DNA of 64,000 nt. It comes from Roseovarius sp. THAF27 (GTDB lineage: Bacteria > Pseudomonadota > Alphaproteobacteria > Rhodobacterales > Rhodobacteraceae). The first letter of the stretch is position 1. Each line of letters opens with the position of its first letter. The stretch lies in assembly GCF_009363655.1 (NCBI RefSeq), contig NZ_CP045393.1, positions 3,534,001 through 3,598,000 of the forward strand, in the 5' to 3' direction. The notes under the pieces were generated by a model. That model was not told the origin of the DNA and did not search any database. It saw only the letters and a list, made by a program, of their open reading frames with translations. A program made the position numbers and the translations under genes. Of the stretch, positions 20,944 through 29,420 are shown piece after piece.

Positions 20944-21000
20944 TTCGGAGTGCGCAGGCGCACTCTGACCGGGGCGAGGGGCCAGCCCCTCGCGCTCCCC
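20944..21000 (+). repeat. Double-hairpin intergenic repeat, copy 2
   Basis: TTCGGAGTGCGCAGGCGCAC then TCTGACCGGGGCGAGGGGCC and so on to CTCGCGCTCCCC. Same organisation as 17357-17413. The first stem is GAGTGCGC/GCGCACTC and the second CGAGGGGC/GCCCCTCG. It begins 17 nt after the MalY-like stop and may end that transcript. Confidence 0.65.
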
Positions 21001-21030
21001 GGCCTACTGTCGGAACAGTGAAACCGCGCG

Positions 21031-21381
21031 TCAGGCGTCGCCGATCAGTGCAACGGGCGCATCATCGGGGCGGGCGAAATCCAGAGGCTGCTCCCCCGAC
21101 GCCTCGTTGACCACTTTCAACTCGAAACGGATCTCCTGCCCGTCATCCTCGGACGCCACGATCAGGCAGCGCTTGAGATGGCGGGACCCGTCATAAAGGT
21201 CGACGAGACCGCGAAGATGCGGCGCGGAACCGGCGCGCAGGGCGAACCCGTTTTCCCAGGCCCGCACCACGTTATGGGACTGCGGTCCGGCCTCGACCCT
21301 CAATCGATTGCTTTTCTGCCAGCCACGTGTCCGCGCCTCTTCGAGGCCCGCAAGGATCTCGGGAGAAAGAAAAGTGGTCAT
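21031..21381 (-). CDS. Conserved hypothetical protein, 116 aa
   Basis: From the ATG at 21381 it reads MTTFLSPEILAGLEEARTRG. The central portion AWENGFALRAGSAPHLRGLV then DLYDGSRHLKRCLIVASEDD is reminiscent of a small beta-rich protein kept across rhodobacteria, and it ends PDDAPVALIGDA. No catalytic motif, signal or membrane segment. A nine-nucleotide upstream GTG is an alternative start. Function unknown. Confidence 0.75.
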   Translation of the reverse strand: MTTFLSPEILAGLEEARTRGWQKSNRLRVEAGPQSHNVVRAWENGFALRAGSAPHLRGLVDLYDGSRHLKRCLIVASEDDGQEIRFELKVVNEASGEQPLDFARPDDAPVALIGDA

Positions 21382-21482
21382 GGCAGTCACCTTCGAACAG
21401 AATCGCTAGGCGAGAATGTAGGGCTAAACCATGACAGTCACGTAAATTTTTCGCCGCATTGCCGCAATGCACTTGCGACGCG

Positions 21483-22013
21483 TCACCCGCCCAGAAGCCC
21501 CTCGAGCTGATTGCCAAGGTAATAGCAGACCGCCACCTGCCCCCCGGCGCCGTGCGGGCCCATGAACACGCCATCGGCATCCGAAATATAGGCACAGATC
21601 GCCTGGAATTCCGCCAGCCGCGCGGCACCTATGGCACCCCCACGGCTCAGCAGTTCCTCGATCTCCTGGCGCTCTCCGAATTGCTGTACGGCCCAGGCGG
21701 CCTGCTGCATCTCTACCGGCACGTCGGGATGCCCCCAGGCCCACATCCAGCTGCCATCGTCGGAATAGGTGCCGATGACCTGCGCCTCGGCCGCGATCTC
21801 GGGCCCCTCGGGGGGCACGAACACGATCCGGCCCTTCTTCAGGTTCAGCCGGAACTCCGAAACCTCCTGCACCTGCGATGAAACCGCGCTGCCGGCGGTC
21901 CGGGTCTTCAGGTGGAACGCCGCGTTGACCGCAAGCTGCCGGTACGTCTCGGGCAATTGGGTCGCCCCGGCATCGGCCTGCCGTCCGGCGAACTCCAGCA
22001 GGATCTCGTTCAT
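21483..22013 (-). CDS. Hypothetical protein, DUF6882-like
   Basis: 176 aa, MNEILLEFAGRQADAGATQL at the start. It has the string VIGTYSDDGSWMWAWGHPDV, which resembles the WxWAW core of the DUF6882 family, and a C-terminal segment CAYISDADGVFMGPHGAGGQ then VAVCYYLG. No signal or membrane helix. The start was set at the ATG because the upstream extension is not protein-like. Function unknown; family assignment is from pattern memory. Confidence 0.75.
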   Translation of the reverse strand: MNEILLEFAGRQADAGATQLPETYRQLAVNAAFHLKTRTAGSAVSSQVQEVSEFRLNLKKGRIVFVPPEGPEIAAEAQVIGTYSDDGSWMWAWGHPDVPVEMQQAAWAVQQFGERQEIEELLSRGGAIGAARLAEFQAICAYISDADGVFMGPHGAGGQVAVCYYLGNQLEGLLGG

Positions 22014-22283
22014 TTCTCGCTCCTTTTCGGTATGCCGGGTCACGCCCTTGTGCGCCATGGCATGAATGGCGGCACCCGTCACCGTTCACATGTCCGGCAC
22101 CACGTTCCACGACAAACTCGGCTTCGGCAACCGGCATTCGACCGACGGGCGGGCCGGAGGCCGCGAATTCCAGGCTCCGGGCGCAACTCCCTGTGTGCCG
22201 CTGCACAGTCTCTGCGCGGGGATCTGCCCTGCCCGAAACCATTGGCGCGGTTAAGTGTTGGGGGACAGGAAAAGGAGGCTCCG

Positions 22284-23264
22284 ATGGGCGAGTTGATCGA
22301 CGGCACATGGCATACAGGCTGGTACGACACGAAAAAGCATGGCGGCAAATTCAAGCGGGAGACCTCGAAATTCCGCAACTGGATCACCGCCGACGGCAGT
22401 GCCGGGCCAAGCGGCGAGGGCGGCTTCAAGGCCGAAGCGGGGCGCTACCATCTCTATGTCTCGCTTGCCTGTCCCTGGGCGCACCGCGCGCTCGTCTTTC
22501 GTCGCCTGAAGGGTCTCACCGACCTGATCGACGTGTCGGTCGTGCATCCCGACATGCTCTCCGATGGCTGGACGTTCGACACCGATTTCCCGGGCGCCAC
22601 GGGCGACAAGCTATTCGGCCTGCCATTCGCGCGCGATCTCTACATTCGCGCCAATCCCGACACGACCGGCCACGTGACCGTGCCGATCCTGTGGGACATG
22701 CAGCGCGACACCATCGTGTCCAATGAAAGCGCCGAGATCATCCGCATGTTCAATTCCGCCTTCAACGACATCACCGGCAACGACGACGACTATTACCCCA
22801 AGGAATTGCGGGACGAGATCGAGGACATCAACGAGCGCGTCTATCACACCGTCAACAACGGCGTCTACAAGGCAGGCTTCGCGACGACCCAGGACGCCTA
22901 CGAAGACGCCGTCATTCCGCTGTTCGAGACGCTGGACTGGCTGGAGGGCCTCCTGTCAGAGCGCAGGTACCTGGCCGGTGCGCAGCTGACCGAAGCCGAC
23001 TGGCGTCTGTTCACCACGCTGATCCGCTTCGACAAGGTCTATCACGGGCATTTCAAGTGCAACCGCGCCCGGATCGTCGATTATCCCAACCTGTGGGGCT
23101 ACCTGCGGGAGCTCTATCAATGGCCCGAGGTTGCTCAGACCGTGAACTTCGATCACATCACGCGCCACTACCATTACAGCCACGATATGATCAACCCGCA
23201 CCGCATCATCCCCATCGGTCCCGACCTTGACCTCACGGCACCGCACGGGCGCGACAAGGGCTGA
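22284..23264 (+). CDS. Glutathionyl-hydroquinone reductase / Xi-class glutathione S-transferase (YqjG/EcM4-like)
   Basis: 326 aa, usual for the Xi class. A strong AGGAGG lies 5 nt before the ATG. N-terminal thioredoxin-like domain with catalytic Cys in LYVSLACPWAHRALVFRRLKG split at YVSLACPWAHRAL, HPDMLSDGWTFD, and VTVPILWDMQRDTIVSNESA; the helical C-terminal domain contains LTEADWRLFTTLIRFDKVY. These enzymes reduce glutathionyl-hydroquinones in the cytoplasm. It stands alone between a hypothetical gene and rpmB. Confidence 0.93.
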   Translation: MGELIDGTWHTGWYDTKKHGGKFKRETSKFRNWITADGSAGPSGEGGFKAEAGRYHLYVSLACPWAHRALVFRRLKGLTDLIDVSVVHPDMLSDGWTFDTDFPGATGDKLFGLPFARDLYIRANPDTTGHVTVPILWDMQRDTIVSNESAEIIRMFNSAFNDITGNDDDYYPKELRDEIEDINERVYHTVNNGVYKAGFATTQDAYEDAVIPLFETLDWLEGLLSERRYLAGAQLTEADWRLFTTLIRFDKVYHGHFKCNRARIVDYPNLWGYLRELYQWPEVAQTVNFDHITRHYHYSHDMINPHRIIPIGPDLDLTAPHGRDKG

Positions 23265-23296
23265 CGCCGAACTGTCAAAAACCCGGCCCGAATCCC

Positions 23297-23325
23297 TTGA
23301 CGGGCGATGGCTTTGGCCGTAAAGA
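23297..23325 (+). promoter_or_regulatory. Candidate sigma70-type promoter of rpmB
   Basis: TTGACG at 23297-23302 and TAAAGA at 23320-23325 are separated by 17 nt. The predicted start lies about 85 nt before the rpmB ATG at 23418, leaving a leader that could hold autoregulatory structure. Sequence match only. Confidence 0.5.
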
Positions 23326-23417
23326 CGCGCAACGGAATTCAGGGCGCTGCCTATGGCGGTGCCCGTTTGTATTGAGAGGGACCGCCCAAGCGGCCCGACA
23401 AAAACGAGGATGAACCC

Positions 23418-23708
23418 ATGTCGCGCCGCTGCGAACTGACCGGAAAAGGCCCGATGGTTGGCAACAACTCCAGCCACGCCAACAACAAAACCAAGCGTCG
23501 CTACCTGCCCAACCTGAACGACGTGACCCTGCAATCCGAAACGCTGGGTCGCGGCATCAAGCTGCGCATCACCGCCGCTGCCCTGCGCAGCGTCGACCAC
23601 CGCGGCGGGCTGGACGGCTTCCTGGCCAAGTCGAAAGATGCCGAACTGTCGGATCGCGCGCTCAAGGTCAAGAAAGAGATCGCCAAGGCCCAGGCCGCCA
23701 ACGCCTGA
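23418..23708 (+). CDS. rpmB: Ribosomal protein bL28
   Basis: 96 aa. [20 protein letters not shown] is the diagnostic N-terminus (with the single Cys of the C-minus/C-plus variants), followed by [15 protein letters not shown] and [19 protein letters not shown]. Large-subunit ribosomal protein. It is monocistronic, with a promoter candidate at 23297 and a clear intrinsic terminator at 23737. Confidence 0.97.
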   Translation: MSRRCELTGKGPMVGNNSSHANNKTKRRYLPNLNDVTLQSETLGRGIKLRITAAALRSVDHRGGLDGFLAKSKDAELSDRALKVKKEIAKAQAANA

Positions 23709-23736
23709 TCGCCCTTGCGCATCGCACAATACGAAG

Positions 23737-23762
23737 GCCCTGCCGTTTGGCGGGGCTTTTTT
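23737..23762 (+). terminator. Intrinsic terminator after rpmB
   Basis: Stem GCCCTGCC / GGCGGGGC (one T-G pair) with loop GTTT, followed directly by six T. It begins 28 nt after the rpmB stop. Confidence 0.85.
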
Positions 23763-23918
23763 GTTGCGGGCTTGTGTGCGCGAAGAGTGAATTGTGGCTG
23801 GGAGCCCAAACCTACTTGGTCCCTTCATTCGTATTCTCTAATTGATCGACTGCTTCAGTTGTGACCTCACTCTCTTCATTTGGTAATAATGGACTTGCCC
23901 GGTTTTGGTGGAGAGCGT

Positions 23919-24785
23919 TTAGCTCACTTCGCGGGCCTTTCGCTCGAATGCTATCGGGCTTTGGAAGCCGAGCGATGAATGGCGTCTGACGGGATTGTAG
24001 AACCCGTCGATGTATCTGGCGATGGCGTTTTCGGCCTGTTGGCGGGATTTCCAGGCGACCGGCCAGATCAGCTCCGACTTGATGGTTTTGAAGAACGTTT
24101 CCACCATTGAGTTGTCATAGCAGTTCCCGCGCCCGCTCATCGAGATCAAGATGCCACGTTTGCGGAGCCGCGCCTGATAGTCCACCGAGCAGTATTGCGA
24201 TCCGCGGTCGGAATGGTGAACCAGTCCTGGCTCAGGGTTGCGAGCGGCCAGAGCATGGCGCAGGGCTGCGATGGCGAGGTCACGCTTCAGACGATCACTC
24301 GTGGCCCAACCGACGACGCGGCGCGAGAAGAGGTCCAAGACAATGGCAAGGTAAAGCCAGCCCTCTGCCGTCCAGATGTAGGAGATGTCCGCCCCCCACT
24401 TCCTGTCCGGACAGTCCGCCGCGAAATCTTGTGCCACGAGGTTGGGCGCCACAGGCCAGGCATGTTCACTGTCCGTCGTCCGTTTAAAGCGCCGCTTTTG
24501 CCGCGCGATCAACTGGTTCTCGTGCATCAGTCGTGCCGTGCGGTGCCGCCCTATCTTGAGCCCCTCATCGACGAGGTCGCGGTGCATGCGGGGACTGCCG
24601 TAGGTCCCGTTCGACAGCTCAAAGGCCGTTCGAATGTGGGCAAGATGGATCATGTCCTGCTGCTGGCGATGACAGGCAGGGCGGTCCCGCCAAGCGAAGA
24701 ACCCGCTCTGGCTGACACCGAGAACATGACACATTCGCCGGATCGGGAAGCTGGCCTTCTCCGCCTCTATGAAAGCGAAGCTCAT
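23919..24785 (-). CDS. IS3-family transposase OrfB (DDE integrase)
   Basis: 288 aa from the ATG that overlaps the orfA stop (ATGA); it is also open upstream to 24941, allowing an OrfAB fusion. HTH_21-like region (RRMCHVLGVSQSGFFAWRDR), then the rve core with the DDE triad in KWGADISYIWT, LVHHSDRGSQY and DNSMVETFFKTIKSE. The C-terminus RRHSSLGFQSPIAFE is standard for IS3. A slippery A-AAA-AAG heptamer at 24818-24824 should give -1 frameshifting to make the active OrfAB transposase. The gene appears intact. Confidence 0.95.
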   Translation of the reverse strand: MSFAFIEAEKASFPIRRMCHVLGVSQSGFFAWRDRPACHRQQQDMIHLAHIRTAFELSNGTYGSPRMHRDLVDEGLKIGRHRTARLMHENQLIARQKRRFKRTTDSEHAWPVAPNLVAQDFAADCPDRKWGADISYIWTAEGWLYLAIVLDLFSRRVVGWATSDRLKRDLAIAALRHALAARNPEPGLVHHSDRGSQYCSVDYQARLRKRGILISMSGRGNCYDNSMVETFFKTIKSELIWPVAWKSRQQAENAIARYIDGFYNPVRRHSSLGFQSPIAFERKAREVS

Positions 24786-25066
24786 CGACTTGCGTCTTTC
24801 GCGAAGAAGGTTGCGGCCTTTTTTAAGATGTCGCGCTCCTGCTTCAGAACCGCGTTCTCGCGTCGCAACCGCTTCAGCTCCGCGTGCAGATCGACCGATG
24901 CCTCGACCGGCCCACCAGCGTCCCGCTCGCGACTGAGCCATCGCGTCAGTGTCGAAAGCCCGATCCCCAGATCTTCCGCGATCTCCCGTCGCGTCCGGCC
25001 GCTGGTCAGCGCCAGCCGCACCGCTTCACGCCGGAACTCCGGCGTCGGTCTGTTTCCGTTTCCCAT
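24782..25066 (-). CDS. IS3-family transposase OrfA (helix-turn-helix)
   Basis: 94 aa. Begins MGNGNRPTPEFRREAVRLAL and has a helix-turn-helix (RREIAEDLGIGLSTLTRWLS, about 26-45) plus a leucine-zipper-like coiled coil LKRLRRENAVLKQERDILKK, which pairs OrfA subunits. Near the end the A6G slippery run lies 36-42 nt before the stop. Together with OrfB it forms the complete IS coding set. Confidence 0.94.
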   Translation of the reverse strand: MGNGNRPTPEFRREAVRLALTSGRTRREIAEDLGIGLSTLTRWLSRERDAGGPVEASVDLHAELKRLRRENAVLKQERDILKKAATFFAKDASR

Positions 25067-25225
25067 AGAACACCTCCTGGTTCCTCAGTTGGTGCTCTCC
25101 ACTTTTCCAGGGCAAGTCCAAACCAAGGCGTCGTTAGCGACGTCCAAGGTGAACGGCAGCTTGGTCAGCAAAACGAACAACACAAAACCCTTCGTCCGCA
25201 GTTCCCGCGCTGCAACGGTCTGGCC

Positions 25226-25909
25226 TCAGCCCGCCACCGCTGCCCGAATGGCCTGCATGTTCTGCCCGTAGACCTCCGGTGCCTCCACCGATCCACCTTT
25301 GAACACCGCAGATCCGGCCACCAGCACATCCGCCCCCGCCTCCACGACCAGCGGCGCGGTTTCCGGCGTCACGCCGCCGTCGATCTGGATATGCACCTCG
25401 CGGTCGCCGATCATCTGGCGCAGCCGCCGCGTCTTCTCGACGCCCGACATGATGAACTTCTGCCCTCCAAAGCCTGGGTTCACCGTCATCAGCACTACCA
25501 TGTCCACCATGTCCAGAACGTATTCGATACTCTCCAGCGGCGTTCCGGGGTTGACGCAGACCCCGGCCTTGCACCCCGCCCCGCGAATGGCCTGCAAGGT
25601 GCGGTGGATATGCGGGCCGGCCTCGACATGGGCGCTGATCATGTCCGCGCCCGCCTCGGCATAGGCCTCGATATACACATCCACCGGCGCGATCATCAGG
25701 TGCACGTCCATGAAGGTTGTCACATGCGGACGAAATGCCTTCACTGCCGGGGGTCCGAAGGTCAGGTTCGGCACGAAATGCCCGTCCATCACGTCCACAT
25801 GCACCCAATCCGCGCCCTGATCCTCGATGGCCCGAATCTCGGCCCCGAAATTGGCGAAATCGGCAGACAGGATGGATGGCGCGATCTTGACGGAACGGTC
25901 GAACGGCAT
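25226..25909 (-). CDS. rpe: Ribulose-phosphate 3-epimerase
   Basis: 227 aa TIM barrel that interconverts ribulose 5-phosphate and xylulose 5-phosphate. The start yields [20 protein letters not shown]. Metal and acid-base residues are seen in [33 protein letters not shown] and [12 protein letters not shown]. The stop is 106 nt from the right end of the IS3 element. The gene is divergent from the acyl-CoA ligase operon at 26046. Confidence 0.97.
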   Translation of the reverse strand: MPFDRSVKIAPSILSADFANFGAEIRAIEDQGADWVHVDVMDGHFVPNLTFGPPAVKAFRPHVTTFMDVHLMIAPVDVYIEAYAEAGADMISAHVEAGPHIHRTLQAIRGAGCKAGVCVNPGTPLESIEYVLDMVDMVVLMTVNPGFGGQKFIMSGVEKTRRLRQMIGDREVHIQIDGGVTPETAPLVVEAGADVLVAGSAVFKGGSVEAPEVYGQNMQAIRAAVAG

Positions 25910-26045
25910 GGCAGGCTCTCCTTGGGGTTTGCCGTGCACATGCGGGGTTTGGCGCACGCCGTCAAGCCTTGCGCCGCCGGATTGCACCGCACCGCCATTC
26001 GTGCCACCAATTGATCCCGCCATTCCGCTCAGGGGGACCCGCACC

Positions 26046-27683
26046 ATGCTCGGCCAGATGCAGCACCGCCCGCTCAGGATCATCGACATCCTGACCTACG
26101 CCGCCGAGGCCTTCCCCGAACAGGGCCTCGTCTCCGTGCGCGACGAAGGTGATACTCACCGCACCACCTATCCCCAGACGCTGGCCCGTGTCTGCCAACT
26201 GGCCCACGCGCTCGACGCGCTGGATCTGAAAACCGGCAACCGCATCGCCACGCTCGCCTGGAACGGCTACCGCCATTTCGAGCTGTACTACGCCATCGCC
26301 GGGATCGGCGGCGTCTGCCACACGATCAACCCCCGCCTTCCGCCCGAGCAGATGCAGTATATCCTCGACCACGCGCAGGACAGCGCGATCTGCGTCGATA
26401 TCAGCCTCGTGCCGCTCCTGGAGAAGGTCACCCTGCCCAACGGCTGCCGCGTCATCGTCCTGACCGATGCCGACCACATGCCCGACGCCCCAGACGGCGC
26501 CCTCGCCTACGAGGACCTGCTGGCGGACCAGCCCCAGACCTACGACTGGCCCAGCTTCCCCGAAGACACCGCCGCCGGCCTCTGCTACACCTCCGGCACC
26601 ACCGGCAACCCCAAGGGCGCGCTCTATTCGCACCGCTCCACCGTGCTGCACGCGCTCTTGGTCATCGCCGGCCACCCGCAAAGCCTGCGCCACGGGTCCC
26701 GCGTCCTGCCCGTGGTCCCGCTCTTTCACGTCAACGCGTGGGGGATGCCCTATACCGCGCCGCTGGCGGGCATGACCATGGTCATGCCGGGGCGCCAACT
26801 CGACGGGGCCAGCCTCTATGACCTGATGGATTCCGAACAGGTTTTCTCGGCTTGGGGCGTGCCCACCGTCTGGGCCGGCCTGCAACAGGAGATCGCCAAG
26901 CGCGGCACGCCACCCAACGGATTCAAGGATCTCGTGGTCGGTGGCTCCGCCGCCCCCCGCTCGATGATTGCCGCCTTCGAGGAGATGGGCGTCAACGTCA
27001 ACCAGGCCTGGGGCATGACCGAGATGAGCCCCATCGGCACCCGCGGCATCCTGCCCAGCCGCCTAAACGACGCCCCCCTCGACGAGCGCATCGACGCCAA
27101 GGTCGGCGCGGGCCGCCGCCTTTTCGGTGTCGAATTCAAGCTCAAGGACGACGCGGGCAATCTCGTCCCGCACGATGGCGAAAGCCCCGGAGAGCTCTTC
27201 GTGCGCGGCAGCACCGTGATCTCGGGCTACTACAACAACGACGACGCCACCGCCGCCGCAATGGACGAAGACGGCTGGTTCGGCACCGGCGACGTCGCCA
27301 CCGTCGATGACAATGGCCGCCTGATCGTTCGCGACCGCGCCAAGGATCTGGTGAAATCGGGCGGCGAATGGATCAGTTCCATCGACCTCGAAAATGCCGC
27401 CATCTCGCACCCGCTGATCGACACCTGCGCCGTCATTGCCGTGCCTCACCCCAAGTGGGACGAACGCCCGGTTCTGGTCGTGGTCCCAGCCGGTGACGAA
27501 AAGCCCACTCTCGCGGACATCCACGCTCACTTGGAGCCGCATTTCGCCAAGTGGCAGATGCCCGACGACATCCTCTTCACCGATGCCCTGCCGCTCACCG
27601 CGACCGCCAAGGTCTCCAAGCTGACCCTGCGCGAGCAATTCTCCGACTACGTCCACCCCGACCTGCGCGAGGACGGCGCGTGA
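26046..27683 (+). CDS. Acyl-CoA synthetase (AMP-forming; long-chain or DmdB-like)
   Basis: 545 aa. ANL-superfamily motifs are complete: [16 protein letters not shown] (about 180-195), [45 protein letters not shown] and the C-terminal catalytic lysine in [16 protein letters not shown]. The MLGQMQ opening is shared with acyl-CoA ligases close to DmdB, which activates 3-methylmercaptopropionate from DMSP, but chain-length specificity cannot be read. It heads a three-gene operon with a phosphotransferase (GTGA overlap) and a hotdog thioesterase. Confidence 0.9.
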   Translation: MLGQMQHRPLRIIDILTYAAEAFPEQGLVSVRDEGDTHRTTYPQTLARVCQLAHALDALDLKTGNRIATLAWNGYRHFELYYAIAGIGGVCHTINPRLPPEQMQYILDHAQDSAICVDISLVPLLEKVTLPNGCRVIVLTDADHMPDAPDGALAYEDLLADQPQTYDWPSFPEDTAAGLCYTSGTTGNPKGALYSHRSTVLHALLVIAGHPQSLRHGSRVLPVVPLFHVNAWGMPYTAPLAGMTMVMPGRQLDGASLYDLMDSEQVFSAWGVPTVWAGLQQEIAKRGTPPNGFKDLVVGGSAAPRSMIAAFEEMGVNVNQAWGMTEMSPIGTRGILPSRLNDAPLDERIDAKVGAGRRLFGVEFKLKDDAGNLVPHDGESPGELFVRGSTVISGYYNNDDATAAAMDEDGWFGTGDVATVDDNGRLIVRDRAKDLVKSGGEWISSIDLENAAISHPLIDTCAVIAVPHPKWDERPVLVVVPAGDEKPTLADIHAHLEPHFAKWQMPDDILFTDALPLTATAKVSKLTLREQFSDYVHPDLREDGA

Positions 27684-28699
27684 GCCTGCCCCTCGACACC
27701 GCCGCGCTCGAGGCGTGGGCCAAGACCCACCTGCCCGCCCTCGAAGGCCCCATCACCGCCACCAAGTTCTCCGGCGGTCAGTCCAACCCCACCTACCGGC
27801 TCGACACGCCCTCGGGCCAATTCGTCCTGCGCCGCAAGCCCCCCGGCGTGCTCCTCAAATCCGCCCACGCGGTAGACCGCGAATACCGCGTGCAAAAGGC
27901 CCTTGCGGAAACCGGCGTGCCGGTGCCGAAGATGCACGCCCTTTGCGAGAACGACAGCGTGATCGGCTCGGCCTTCTACGTCATGGACCATGTCGAAGGC
28001 CGCAATTTCGACCAGCCGTCCCTGCCCGAAATCGCCCCCGAAGACCGCGCCCCCCTCATCGACGCCATGAACCGAACCCTCGTGGCCATCCATTCCGTCG
28101 ACCTCGACGCCACCGGCCTCGCCGACTACGGCCCGCCCGGCCACTACTGCGAACGCCAGACCGAACGCTGGACGCAGCAGTACCGCGCCACCGCGACCGA
28201 GGACATCGCCGAGATGGACGCCCTCATCGACTGGCTCTTCGCCCACATGCCCCCCGATGACGGCCAGCGCACGCTCGTCCATGGCGACTACCGCCTCGAC
28301 AACCTGCTCTTCGCCCCCGACACCCCCCGCGTCGCCGCCGTGCTCGACTGGGAGCTGTCGACCACCGGCCACCCCTATGCCGACCTTGCAGCGGTCATCA
28401 TGCAATGGTCCATGCCCGCCACCGCCGAGGGGCGCGGGCTGGAGGGGATCGACCGCGCCGCCCACGGCCTCTGGTCCGACCGGCAGTTCATCGACACCTA
28501 TTGCGAACGGCGCGGCATCCCCGGCATCGCGGATTTCAATTTCTACCTCGCCTTCACCTATTTCCGCATGGCCGCCATCCTTCAGGGCGTCAAGAAACGC
28601 GCCCTCGACGGCAACGCCTCCGACCCCGACCGCGCCCTGAAACTGGGCGCCTACGTTCCCTTCTTCGCCCGCTCGGGCCTGAAAGCCGCCACCGAATGA
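27680..28699 (+). CDS. Phosphotransferase family protein (APH-like, ACAD10-type)
   Basis: 339 aa from a GTG overlapping the ligase stop. The kinase-like core has TKFSGGQSNPTYRLDT, FVLRRKPPGVLL, the catalytic VHGDYRLDNLLF (Brenner motif HGDxxxxN) and VLDWELSTTGHPYADLA for metal binding. Such proteins are found beside acyl-CoA enzymes and in ACAD10 phosphorylate 4-hydroxyacyl groups; here a role in hydroxy-acid or acyl-CoA catabolism is inferred from the neighbours. Confidence 0.88.
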   Translation: MSLPLDTAALEAWAKTHLPALEGPITATKFSGGQSNPTYRLDTPSGQFVLRRKPPGVLLKSAHAVDREYRVQKALAETGVPVPKMHALCENDSVIGSAFYVMDHVEGRNFDQPSLPEIAPEDRAPLIDAMNRTLVAIHSVDLDATGLADYGPPGHYCERQTERWTQQYRATATEDIAEMDALIDWLFAHMPPDDGQRTLVHGDYRLDNLLFAPDTPRVAAVLDWELSTTGHPYADLAAVIMQWSMPATAEGRGLEGIDRAAHGLWSDRQFIDTYCERRGIPGIADFNFYLAFTYFRMAAILQGVKKRALDGNASDPDRALKLGAYVPFFARSGLKAATE

Positions 28700-29109
28700 C
28701 CGACACCTTCGACCCCAATCTGCGCGAGGCACCCTCGCCACTCTCCGAAACCCTCGGCTTCGACATGACCGACTGGTCCGAAGGCTACGCCCGGGTCGAG
28801 GCTCCCATCGCGCCCCATCTGATGAACCGCCAGGGCCTGCCCCACGGCGGTGTCTATGCCGCGATCCTCGACACCGCGATGGGCTTCTGCGGCTGCTTCA
28901 CCGGCGATCCGAACGTGAAACAGAACGCGCTCACCCTCAGCATGACGGTCAATTACCTCGCCCGCGCCACCGGGAAGCACCTGGTGGCCGAGGCCCGCGT
29001 GACCGGCGGAGGCCGCTCCACCTTCTTCGCCAAAGGCGAGGTGCGCGACGACACCGGCACACTCATCGCCGAGGCGACCGGCGTCTTCAAACTGCGCGCC
29101 CGGAAGTAA
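28696..29109 (+). CDS. PaaI-family hotdog thioesterase
   Basis: 137 aa. The hotdog signature LMNRQGLPHGGVYAAILDTA spans about 40-59, followed by MTVNYLARATGKHLVAEARV. It hydrolyses an acyl-CoA thioester and likely recycles CoA in the same pathway as the ligase two genes upstream. Its ATG overlaps the phosphotransferase stop (ATGA). Start chosen at that overlap. Confidence 0.88.
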   Translation: MTDTFDPNLREAPSPLSETLGFDMTDWSEGYARVEAPIAPHLMNRQGLPHGGVYAAILDTAMGFCGCFTGDPNVKQNALTLSMTVNYLARATGKHLVAEARVTGGGRSTFFAKGEVRDDTGTLIAEATGVFKLRARK

Positions 29110-29110
29110 C

Positions 29111-29355
29111 CTGCAACCCCGTAGGCTGGGGTTCCACCCCACCGCGCCCCTCACACAAACGCTTCGCAACCGCGTAGGGTGGGGTTCCACCCCACCGCCC
29201 CCTTCGCACATGCGCTCCGCCAACGCATAGGGTCGGGTTCCACCCCACCGCACCCCTCGCACAAGCGCTTCACCGACGCGTAGGGCGTGGTTCCACCCCA
29301 CCGCACCCCTCGCACAAGCGCTTCACCAACGCGTAGGGTGGGTGAAAACCCACGC
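29111..29355. repeat. Tandem repeat with exact 53-bp period, about 4.5 copies
   Basis: The core TAGGGTGGGGTTCCACCCCA (palindromic GGTGGGG/CCCCACC) begins at 29122, 29175, 29228, 29281 and 29334, each exactly 53 nt apart. The stretches between cores (CGCACCCCTCGCACAAGCGC then TTCACCAACGCG) are also conserved, so this is a true tandem repeat and not a CRISPR. Drift is largest in the first copy and the last copy is truncated. It fills the gap between the thioesterase gene and the copA promoter. Confidence 0.9.
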
Positions 29356-29383
29356 GACTCCCATGAATTTCCCGAAAACTCCC

Positions 29384-29414
29384 TTGACCTTCCAGTCACT
29401 GGAACCCCTATCTC
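29384..29414 (+). promoter_or_regulatory. CueR-type copper-responsive promoter of copA
   Basis: TTGACC (29384-29389) and TATCTC (29409-29414) are separated by 19 nt, the over-long spacer diagnostic of MerR-family control. The spacer carries the dyad TTCCAG-TCA-CTGGAA. The last base of the -10 is only 6 nt before the copA ATG, so the transcript should start at or beside the start codon. The regulator gene cueR ends the same operon. Confidence 0.9.
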
Positions 29415-29420
29415 TGCCGC

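Larger units (their letters stand above)
23890..25120 (-). mobile_element. IS3-family insertion sequence, 1231 bp
   Basis: Two overlapping minus-strand genes (orfA, orfB) flanked by imperfect inverted repeats of 27 bp matching at 21 positions: the left end starts TGGACTTGCCCGG and the right end, read inward, starts TGGACTTGCCCTGG; both share GTGGAGAGC at the inner side. Ends are TG...CA as in IS3. Flanks are ATAA on the left and AACC on the right, so no target duplication is evident, suggesting later change or rearrangement. The element lies between rpmB and rpe in an unusually AT-rich spot. Subgroup (IS51-like) is a guess. Confidence 0.9.

Noticed and set aside
29111..29355. CRISPR array
   Set aside because: The sequence between cores is conserved from unit to unit, whereas CRISPR spacers differ; no cas genes are nearby.
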